From Candidatus Neomarinimicrobiota bacterium (GTDB taxonomy: Bacteria > Fidelibacterota > UBA2242 > B5-G15): a DNA stretch of 64,000 nucleotides. The notes under the pieces were generated by a model that saw only the letters and a list, made by a program, of their open reading frames with translations, did not search any database and was not told the DNA's origin. The DNA lies in contig JACDNV010000012.1 of the NCBI GenBank assembly GCA_017656425.1, forward strand, positions 1-64,000, in the 5' to 3' direction. The position numbers and the translations under genes were made by a program. Every line of letters starts with the position of its first letter. Position 1 is the stretch's first letter. This document shows, one piece after another, positions 57,323 through 64,000 of this stretch.

Positions 57323-59038
57323 ATGACATTAAAATATAGATGGAAAATTAAAGAACCAGATTATAGTAAATATAGAATTTTGGTTGAAAAACATGGGTTT
57401 CATCCTGTTATTGCAAGATTATTATCCTTAAGAGGTCTGTATGAACCAGATAAAATAGAAGTTTTTTTGAATCCTTTACCAAAATTTTTATATAATCCTT
57501 TCCTGATGCAGGATATGGAAAAAGCGGTAAACCGCCTTATCAAGGCTTTTTATAATAAGGAAAAAATACTAATCTATGGTGATTATGATGTAGATGGGAT
57601 CACTGGAACGAGCTTGCTCTTAAGATTTTTTAGAAAGCTTCAATTACCAGCTTCTTTCTATATTCCTGATAGAGAGACTGAAGGGTATGGTCTTTCAATC
57701 AGTGGTGTTGAATATGCTATAGAAAATAATTTTGATTTAATAATAACCTGTGATTGTGGTATTAATGCTTTTGATGAGATAGATTATGCAAATAAAAATG
57801 GCATTGATGTAATCGTTACAGACCACCACGAGCCATCTGATGAACTACCAGATGCCTATGCAGTGTTAGATCCCAAGCGCTCTGATGATAGTTATACCTT
57901 TACTGATTTGTGTGGTGTTGGAGTGGCTTATAAATTATTGCACGGATTCTGTATAAGGAAGGGCATCCCATCTGAGGTAATTAATGAAGACCTTGATCTG
58001 GTTGCTATTGGTATAGCAGCTGATTTAGTGCCCGTTATTGATGAAAATAGGATTTTACTATCGGTAGGACTTAAAAAAATAAAAGAAACTTGTAAGCCAG
58101 GGATCAAAGCATTGATTGATGTTTCAGGATTTGGAAATTCTGATATTGATGTTTCGACAATAGTATTTGGATTGGCTCCGAGACTGAATGCAGCGGGTAG
58201 GATTAGTCATGCCTCGAAGTCTGTGGAACTTTTGATTACTGATAATTATCAAAGAGCTGTAAGAATTGCCAGAGAACTTCAACGGGAAAATAGGGAAAGG
58301 CAAAGAATAGAAAAAGAAACAATAGATGATGCGATAAGACGATTAAATCATATTCATAATATGGAGAAGGACAAAATTATTATTCTGTCAAGTAATGATT
58401 GGCATCAGGGTGTAATTGGAATTGTTGCTTCTAAAATAAAAGAGCAGTATAATAAACCTGTAGTTCTGGTTTCTTTTCATGAAGGGATCGGGAAAGGATC
58501 AGCGAGGAGTATAGATGGATTTGATATTTATAAAGCTTTTGCGGCTTGCTCAGAATACCTGGATAGTTTTGGAGGGCATAAGATGGCTGCTGGTCTGGTA
58601 GTCAGGTATGAGAATTTTGGAGGCTTTTATAAAAAAATTAACGAAATAGCGAAAGAAATGATAGAAGATGAAATGCTTCTTCCGGTGCTGGAAGTAGATG
58701 CTGAAATAAAATTACTTGATTTGGACAGGAATATTATTGAATTTCTGAATAAATTAGCTCCTTTTGGTCCCGGTAATATGAAACCTTTATTTCTTGCAAA
58801 GAATTTAAAGATATCAGGTATCCCCAGAACTATCAATGAGATGCACGTTAGGTTTAAGGTTTGTCAGGATAAATTTGTAATAAGTGCAATAGGCTGGCGG
58901 ATGATTGATAGGTATGAATATCTAATAAGCAATATGCCACTAAGTATGATTTTTTCTGTTGAAGAAAATACTTATAATGGTTTGGCAGAAATGCAATTAA
59001 ATGTAAAAGATGTAAGATATTACGATGGAATTGAATAA
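57323..59038 (+). CDS. recJ: Single-stranded-DNA-specific exonuclease RecJ
   Basis: 5'-3' single-strand exonuclease for recombination and repair. Motifs of the DHH phosphoesterase family: IYGDYDVDGITGTSLL (motif I), CDCGINAFDEI (II), VTDHHEPSDELPD (DHH, III), and the DHHA1 region with FGGHKMAAGL. At 571 residues it is normal for RecJ. The true start is the ATG at 57323: the open frame extends upstream to 57128 only because it crosses rnpB. No clear ribosome site precedes it. Confidence 0.95.
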   Translation: MTLKYRWKIKEPDYSKYRILVEKHGFHPVIARLLSLRGLYEPDKIEVFLNPLPKFLYNPFLMQDMEKAVNRLIKAFYNKEKILIYGDYDVDGITGTSLLLRFFRKLQLPASFYIPDRETEGYGLSISGVEYAIENNFDLIITCDCGINAFDEIDYANKNGIDVIVTDHHEPSDELPDAYAVLDPKRSDDSYTFTDLCGVGVAYKLLHGFCIRKGIPSEVINEDLDLVAIGIAADLVPVIDENRILLSVGLKKIKETCKPGIKALIDVSGFGNSDIDVSTIVFGLAPRLNAAGRISHASKSVELLITDNYQRAVRIARELQRENRERQRIEKETIDDAIRRLNHIHNMEKDKIIILSSNDWHQGVIGIVASKIKEQYNKPVVLVSFHEGIGKGSARSIDGFDIYKAFAACSEYLDSFGGHKMAAGLVVRYENFGGFYKKINEIAKEMIEDEMLLPVLEVDAEIKLLDLDRNIIEFLNKLAPFGPGNMKPLFLAKNLKISGIPRTINEMHVRFKVCQDKFVISAIGWRMIDRYEYLISNMPLSMIFSVEENTYNGLAEMQLNVKDVRYYDGIE

Positions 59039-59053
59039 AATAAGGGGCAGGTT

Positions 59054-60046
59054 ATGTATTATAGTAAAATTGCAGGTATAGGAGCTTACGTCCCGGAAAA
59101 AGTTGTCACAAATCATGATCTGGAGAAGATGATGGATACCAGTGATGAGTGGATTGTAGAAAGAACTGGTATTCGTGAGCGTCGTTGGGTGGATAAACCC
59201 ATGGGAGCTAGTGACCTTGCAGTACCAGCAAGTGTGGAAGCAATTGAAATGGCAGGTTTGAAAAAAGAAGATATAGATATGATTATATTTGCCACACTAA
59301 ATCCGGATTACTCAATGCCTGGATCCAGCAGTTTGCTTCAGGCAAAGTTGGGACTGGCAGGAGTTCCAACACTTGATATAAGGGTTCAATGTTCTGGCTT
59401 TGTATATGGTCTTGCAATAGCAGACTCTTTTATAAAATCTGGATTTTATAAAAACATTTTACTTGTAGGTTCGGAAGTTCAATCTGTGGGTTTGAATCTT
59501 ACAACAGAAGGGAGGGATGTAGCCGTTCTTTTTGGTGATGGTGCAGGAGCGGCAGTAGTTACACGGTCAGAAGATGATAGCCGTATTTTGTTTTATCATC
59601 TGGGTGGAGATGGGAAATATGCAAAAGAGTTATGGTGTGAAGCCCCAGTGGGATTTCAAATCCCGAGAATCAGCAAGAAAATGATAGATGAGGGGAGACA
59701 TTTCCCAAAGATGAATGGAAGGCAAGTATTTAAACGTGCCGTTACAATATTCCCCAGAATAGTTAAAATAGCAATGGAATCGCAGGGGTGGAATATTGAG
59801 GATGTTGATTTAATTATTCCACATCAGGCAAATCTTAGAATAACAGAGGCTCTGGCTAGAAGTCTTGGGGTTGGATTAGATAAAGTGTATTCTAATATTC
59901 ATAAATATGGAAATACCACAGCAGCGTCCATACCATTGGCTATTTGTGATGCACTTAAGGAGGGTAAAATAAAAAAGGGAAGTAATCTTATCTTAGCTGC
60001 ATTCGGTTCTGGTTTTACTTGGGGGTCGGTTGCTACAAGGTGGTAA
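59054..60046 (+). CDS. fabH: 3-oxoacyl-ACP synthase III (FabH)
   Basis: Starts type II fatty-acid synthesis by condensing acyl-CoA with malonyl-ACP. Catalytic triad visible: Cys113 in VQCSGFVYG, His257 in IPHQANLRI, Asn287 in YGNTTAAS. The N-terminal DTSDEWIVERTGIRERRW is diagnostic. At 330 residues. Downstream of recJ by 15 bases, with a GGGGCAGG site. Since VOR makes branched acyl-CoA, this enzyme could use branched primers, but specificity is not readable. Followed directly by pgpH. Confidence 0.97.
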   Translation: MYYSKIAGIGAYVPEKVVTNHDLEKMMDTSDEWIVERTGIRERRWVDKPMGASDLAVPASVEAIEMAGLKKEDIDMIIFATLNPDYSMPGSSSLLQAKLGLAGVPTLDIRVQCSGFVYGLAIADSFIKSGFYKNILLVGSEVQSVGLNLTTEGRDVAVLFGDGAGAAVVTRSEDDSRILFYHLGGDGKYAKELWCEAPVGFQIPRISKKMIDEGRHFPKMNGRQVFKRAVTIFPRIVKIAMESQGWNIEDVDLIIPHQANLRITEALARSLGVGLDKVYSNIHKYGNTTAASIPLAICDALKEGKIKKGSNLILAAFGSGFTWGSVATRW

Positions 60047-60047
60047 T

Positions 60048-62390
60048 ATGTCATTGAAGATACAATTTATTGATGAACTGAAAGAATTTGATTTCTCACC
60101 TTTTAAAAAAGGCAATCTTAAAGTTACTCTGACAATTGTTCTTACTATATTGATTATATCTATTTTCTATCCCAAAGAGAATTATACTTTATACGATTAT
60201 AAAATTAATGATATAACAAAAGAGACAATAATAGCTCCTTTTGATTTCCCGATACTTAAAACGGAAGAGGAACTCAAGAGAGACAGAACTCAGGCTCTGG
60301 AAAAAGTTAATTTTGTATTTAAAATTGACAGAAGTGTACGTGCATCATCAATAAATGATTTTGATACTTTGATGAATACAATATATGAGATAGTTAAAGC
60401 TCTTGACAAGTTAAGTAAGTCAAAGGAGTTGCTTGCAAAGTCAAGGTTTTCTAAAAATCTGGAAGAAATAAAAAGTATTGTTTACAGAGATTCCATTAAA
60501 GCTTCAGAATTAGTTGATTATCTCAAAGTCAAATTTGCTATAGATACATCTACGTCATACATTAAATATTTAATGAAAATTAATAAGGAAGCACCCAATT
60601 ATTTTGAATATATCCGGAATAAATGCAGAGAAATCTTAGGTGAAATTTATACTCTTTATATTATCGATATTGATAAGTCCGATGTAATTTCGACCGGAAT
60701 ATCAATAATAGAAGATGGAGAGGAATCAGAAATAAAAAAGGAGAATGTATTTTCACTGAGTGAAATATGGGCAAAGTTAAAAATAAGAATTCAGGAAGTA
60801 TTCCTTGAACAGAGTACAGAAGTTATTAACTATATTTATGATGTACTCGTGAAATTTATTAGGCCAAATCTTACTTATTCAAAGGAAATAACAGAGAAAA
60901 GACAGCAAGAATCTATAAGTAAAGTCCCTATAAGTAAAGGCATAATTTTAAAAGATGAGAAAATAGTTGATGCTAATGTAAGAATTACTCCTGACATATA
61001 TAGAAAACTTGAATCCTTAGCGATTGAGCGGGCACGTCGATCCAATTTGAAGGGTGGTATAAGAAAAGAGTTACCTTTAATTGGTGACCCAGTTAATTAT
61101 TTTCTCCAAGTTTTATTAATCACTATTTCATACTTAATATTTATAGCTTTTATTTTGATATATAGACCTGAGATTATAAAGTCTTTCAAGTATCAATTTT
61201 TGATATGTTTGATATTTGTAGTAACTGTTATAATTGCTTATATATTCAGTTTGAGGCTGAAAATTTCCTATTATGCGATACCTGTGACACTTTCTGCTTT
61301 ACTATTTACTATTTTATTTGACGGAAAGATTGCCTTTGCCGGACTGGTTTCTCTTGTTTTCATATTGACATTCCAGAATGAATCTGATGCTTCATATATG
61401 ATTACTTCTATTTTTGCCGGGATAATGGCAATTTATTCGGTAAGAAGATTGAGAAGTAGGGGGCAGGTTTTTCAATCGATTATATTTATCTGGTTGGCAT
61501 ATTTAATCGGAATTTCTATAACCTTCTGGTTAAAAAATAACAATGGGCATAAACTTTTGAACCATTTATTATATGGATCTTTAAATAGCGTAATAACACC
61601 TTTTTTGGCATATGGAATTATTGGTTTGATAGAGGTAGCTTTCGGAATTACGACGGCTCTTACTCTTCTTGAATATGCTAATTTCGATAACCCTGTCTTG
61701 AAGTTATTATCAAAGCATGCCCCTGGTACTTTCACGCACAGTATTATTGTTGGAAATCTTGCGGAAGCCGCAGCTGATGCTATAGGTGCAAACTCACTTC
61801 TTGCAAGAGTTGGTGCCTACTATCACGATATCGGAAAGATAACAAAACCTGAATACTTTGTTGAGAATACAAAACCAGGTGAAAATAAACACGAGAAATT
61901 ATCGCCAAAAATGAGCGCTATGATTATCAGAAATCATGTTAAGGAAGGTGCAAGGCTGGCGGAAGAATACGGGCTACCTGATGAAATAAAACAGTTTATA
62001 GTTACACATCATGGAAATATGAGAATTGAATTCTTCCTTAGAAAAGCTCTTGATATAGCAGGAGATGGAAAGGACATAAATGAAGATGATTTTAGATATC
62101 AAGGTGAATTACCTACCACAAAGGAAACTGGGATAGTAATGATTTGTGATTCCATCGAGGCTGCTATTAGATCTTTAAAAAATCCGACCATACAATCTAT
62201 GGAAAAGATGGTAGATCAAATAATAAAAGAGAGAATTGATCAGGGTCAGCTCGATAATTGTCCGCTGACTCTCAATGATTTAAATAAAATTAAAGGCGAT
62301 ATTAAGAAAAACACTGGTATTATGCCACTTCTTGTCAGCATTCACCATGTGCGGGTTGAATACCCTGAAAAAGAAAAATTACTGGAATAA
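60048..62390 (+). CDS. pgpH: 7TM-HD family phosphohydrolase (PgpH-like)
   Basis: Membrane-anchored HD phosphodiesterase of the YqfF/PgpH family, which hydrolyses cyclic-di-AMP in Firmicutes. An N-terminal membrane helix (about 24-42), a large extracytoplasmic domain (about 45-340), seven helices (about 345-540), and a cytosolic HD domain: HAPGTFTHSIIVGNLAEAAADAIGAN, YYHDIGKITKPEYFVEN, and THHGNMRIEFFLRKALD. At 780 residues it is normal. Start at the ATG at 60048 (AAGGTGG upstream), 1 base after fabH. Whether this organism makes c-di-AMP is not shown here. Confidence 0.93.
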   Translation: MSLKIQFIDELKEFDFSPFKKGNLKVTLTIVLTILIISIFYPKENYTLYDYKINDITKETIIAPFDFPILKTEEELKRDRTQALEKVNFVFKIDRSVRASSINDFDTLMNTIYEIVKALDKLSKSKELLAKSRFSKNLEEIKSIVYRDSIKASELVDYLKVKFAIDTSTSYIKYLMKINKEAPNYFEYIRNKCREILGEIYTLYIIDIDKSDVISTGISIIEDGEESEIKKENVFSLSEIWAKLKIRIQEVFLEQSTEVINYIYDVLVKFIRPNLTYSKEITEKRQQESISKVPISKGIILKDEKIVDANVRITPDIYRKLESLAIERARRSNLKGGIRKELPLIGDPVNYFLQVLLITISYLIFIAFILIYRPEIIKSFKYQFLICLIFVVTVIIAYIFSLRLKISYYAIPVTLSALLFTILFDGKIAFAGLVSLVFILTFQNESDASYMITSIFAGIMAIYSVRRLRSRGQVFQSIIFIWLAYLIGISITFWLKNNNGHKLLNHLLYGSLNSVITPFLAYGIIGLIEVAFGITTALTLLEYANFDNPVLKLLSKHAPGTFTHSIIVGNLAEAAADAIGANSLLARVGAYYHDIGKITKPEYFVENTKPGENKHEKLSPKMSAMIIRNHVKEGARLAEEYGLPDEIKQFIVTHHGNMRIEFFLRKALDIAGDGKDINEDDFRYQGELPTTKETGIVMICDSIEAAIRSLKNPTIQSMEKMVDQIIKERIDQGQLDNCPLTLNDLNKIKGDIKKNTGIMPLLVSIHHVRVEYPEKEKLLE

Positions 62391-62393
62391 ATT

Positions 62394-62879
62394 ATGCCAT
62401 ACGTTGAAATAATTAATATTTATCCAGAATTATTTTTGTTAAGACCTCCTGTTGAAAATTTAGTGAATTTTTTGGCAAGTAAAGAGACCAAAAGAGTGAA
62501 AAAGATTACAATTATAGTAACTGAGGATGAAGTATTAAACGATTTGAAGAAACAGTATTTTGGCGAGGATTACTTGACCGATACTATAAGTTTTAATTTT
62601 AATAAGGAAAATGAGCCAGTCGAGGGTGAAATCTACTTGAGTATTGATAGAATAAAAGAGAACGCAAAAGAGTATAATGAAACGTTTGAGAGGGAACTTG
62701 TAAGAGTTTTGATACACAGTTTATTACATCTATTTGGATACAATGATCAAACAGATGTCGACAGGAAGCAAATGGAAGCATTACAAAATTTTTACTTGCT
62801 CCAACAAAATGTGAAAGGTTTTTATAGAAAAAGGCATAAAGATTCTAGTGGAGAGGATGAGCGAGGCAGAATTAGCTGA
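62394..62879 (+). CDS. ybeY: Endoribonuclease YbeY
   Basis: Metal-dependent RNase for 16S rRNA 3' maturation and ribosome quality control. The zinc motif is HSLLHLFGYND (His108, His112, Asp118), with Asp at the third ligand instead of the His of the classical HGxLHLxGYDH; the TDVDRKQMEAL helix follows. At 161 residues. Overlaps the mazG start region. The Asp variant is one I associate with Bacteroidota relatives and should keep metal binding. Confidence 0.92.
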   Translation: MPYVEIINIYPELFLLRPPVENLVNFLASKETKRVKKITIIVTEDEVLNDLKKQYFGEDYLTDTISFNFNKENEPVEGEIYLSIDRIKENAKEYNETFERELVRVLIHSLLHLFGYNDQTDVDRKQMEALQNFYLLQQNVKGFYRKRHKDSSGEDERGRIS

Positions 62880-63651
62880 AAAGTTTATAGAGCTTGTCAA
62901 GGTTGTAAAAAAGTTGCGCAGTCCAGAAGGATGCCAATGGGATAGAGCACAAACCCATCAATCTCTAATTCCATATATGACTGAAGAACTCTATGAAGTA
63001 ATTGAAGCAATTGAAGAAAATAATGACGAGATGCTTAAAGAAGAGCTCGGTGATCTATTACTGCATATAATTTTTCAGGCTGATTTATCTGAGGAAGAGA
63101 GAAAATTCACACTTGCCGATTCGATAGATTTGATCAGAGAAAAATTAATCCGACGGCATCCCCATGTATTTGCTGGACTCAAAGTTAATTCTGTTAGTGA
63201 GATAAAAAAGAACTGGGAGAAAATAAAGTTAAAGGAAGGTAGAGGAAGTTTGCTTGATGGTATCCCGATGAATCTACCAGCGCTTCTTCTTGCTAAAAGA
63301 GTACAACAAAGGGCATCGGAGGTACGGTTTGACTGGGATAAAATAGATGATGTAATTAGTAAAGTAAGGGAAGAATTAAATGAGCTTGAAGAGGCTATAA
63401 AGAAAAAAGACCATAAGATGATTAAAGAAGAACTTGGTGACCTATTATTTAGTATCGTAAATCTTTCAAGATTTTTGAAACAGAATCCAGAAGAAGCTTT
63501 GAGATTAACAATAAAAAAATTTGTTTCAAGATTCAAAATCATTGAAAAGAAGTTAAGAGAGAAAGGCAAAAAGCTTGAAGAGGCAACTCTTTCCGAAATG
63601 GATAAAATCTGGAATGAGTTAAAAGAAAAGGAAAAAGATAAAATAAATTAG
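62857..63651 (+). CDS. mazG: Nucleoside triphosphate pyrophosphohydrolase MazG
   Basis: All-alpha NTP pyrophosphatase with two MazG domains (about 1-115 and 140-260), removing non-canonical or damaged NTPs. The first domain has RSPEGCQWDRAQTHQSLIPYMTEELYEV and LKEELGDLLLHIIFQ with the EExxE...ExxD metal site; the second has DWDKIDDVISKVREELNELEEAI and IKEELGDLLFSIVNLSRF. At 264 residues. The ATG at 62857 is chosen over the GTG at 62848; both overlap the ybeY end. Confidence 0.95.
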   Translation: MSEAELAEKFIELVKVVKKLRSPEGCQWDRAQTHQSLIPYMTEELYEVIEAIEENNDEMLKEELGDLLLHIIFQADLSEEERKFTLADSIDLIREKLIRRHPHVFAGLKVNSVSEIKKNWEKIKLKEGRGSLLDGIPMNLPALLLAKRVQQRASEVRFDWDKIDDVISKVREELNELEEAIKKKDHKMIKEELGDLLFSIVNLSRFLKQNPEEALRLTIKKFVSRFKIIEKKLREKGKKLEEATLSEMDKIWNELKEKEKDKIN

Positions 63652-63673
63652 GTATAGCCAGGGGATCTGAAAT

Positions 63674-64000
63674 ATGCAAGATAATCAGTTGATTGATTAC
63701 CAGAAATTATATGAGGCTTATGATAAGCATAAATTTTATTCGATTCAACTGGAAGTAGGGGATCTGTGTTATCAAGGGTGTATATACTGCTATATGAATG
63801 CACTTGAAAATCCCAAAAATACCCTTACCGATGAAGAAATAAATAACATACTGGATGATTGCAAAAGACTTGGTGTTGTTGCTGTAGAGTGGCTAGGTGG
63901 AGAGCCGTTATTAAGAGAGAATATTTTTGAGTTTATGGCGAGAGCTTATGATTATGGTATGAGAAATAATGTATGGACAGGCGGTTTGCCACTTGGAGAT
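63674..64000 (+). CDS. Radical SAM protein, N-terminal part (runs off window)
   Basis: Begins at the ATG at 63674, 22 bases after mazG, and stays open to the right edge. Reading 109 residues: the radical-SAM CYQGCIYCY (Cys-x3-Cys-x2-Cys) comes at about residue 32, followed by EWLGGEPLL, the SAM-binding GGE motif. It is the N-terminal core of a radical SAM enzyme. The rest, including any SPASM or other C-terminal cluster domain, is outside the window, so the reaction is unknown. Confidence 0.85.
   Translation, partial: MQDNQLIDYQKLYEAYDKHKFYSIQLEVGDLCYQGCIYCYMNALENPKNTLTDEEINNILDDCKRLGVVAVEWLGGEPLLRENIFEFMARAYDYGMRNNVWTGGLPLGD

Overview
The window is AT-rich bacterial DNA from what looks like an anaerobe of the Fibrobacterota-Chlorobiota-Bacteroidota (FCB) superphylum or an allied candidate phylum. 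The evidence is a secreted beta-helix protein ending in a type IX secretion (Por) sorting domain, a YbeY with the Asp-for-His variant I associate with Bacteroidota, many lipoproteins and outer-membrane barrels, an Lpt-type permease (so a diderm), and strongly oxygen-sensitive fermentation machinery. No ribosomal RNA or ribosomal protein is present to fix the phylum. No phage, transposon or CRISPR array is visible.

Layout. (1) 1-2704: the 3' end of a type III-B CRISPR (Cmr) operon, cmr4-cmr5-cmr6, preceded by a small winged-helix-like ORF cut by the window edge. A repeat/hairpin-rich intergenic stretch follows. (2) 3154-13160: surface and signalling genes: a lipoprotein, a sialate O-acetylesterase, an M49-like metallopeptidase lipoprotein, a hybrid histidine kinase, an OGT-like protein with an anti-sigma-like zinc motif, and a HEAT-repeat/cyclophilin lipoprotein. 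(3) 22438-13163 on the minus strand: a Tyr-rich lipoprotein, a FadL/OmpP1-like barrel, the NfeD-stomatin pair, ligA, and a dead-M1-peptidase/Omp85-barrel fusion. (4) 22608-37193: an LptF/LptG permease, pyrimidine-nucleoside phosphorylase, an HD protein, type 2 IPP isomerase, a degenerate metallophosphatase, a LysM lipoprotein, an S9 peptidase, an RNase HIII-like protein with an unusual C-terminus, a serpin beside a decayed second serpin, and the T9SS beta-helix protein.

(5) 37547-55273 is the centrepiece: about 20 tightly packed co-directional genes. They encode a membrane-bound group 4 [NiFe] hydrogenase (all four active-site cysteines present) joined to Mrp-type cation antiporter subunits. 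At the head of the operon are two subunits resembling the iron-sulfur and flavin NAD(P)H-reactive subunits of soluble sulfhydrogenase (HydB/HydG). A HycI-type maturation protease follows, then a RegB-like redox sensor kinase with a GGxxNPF motif, an aminotransferase, and a VOR-type 2-oxoacid:ferredoxin oxidoreductase. The simplest reading is amino-acid fermentation: the aminotransferase makes 2-oxo acids, VOR makes acyl-CoA and reduced ferredoxin, and the membrane complex disposes of electrons as H2 while pumping ions. The HydBG-like head would add an NAD(P)H or second-donor entry point. This complex is the best candidate for an under-described system.

(6) 55373-64000: a small membrane protein, tRNA-Val(CAC), a terminator, a coiled-coil zinc-ribbon protein, the RNase P RNA squeezed between two coding genes, then recJ, fabH, pgpH, ybeY, mazG and the start of a radical SAM gene that runs off the window. 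All functional calls come from reading motifs by eye; no database search was possible.
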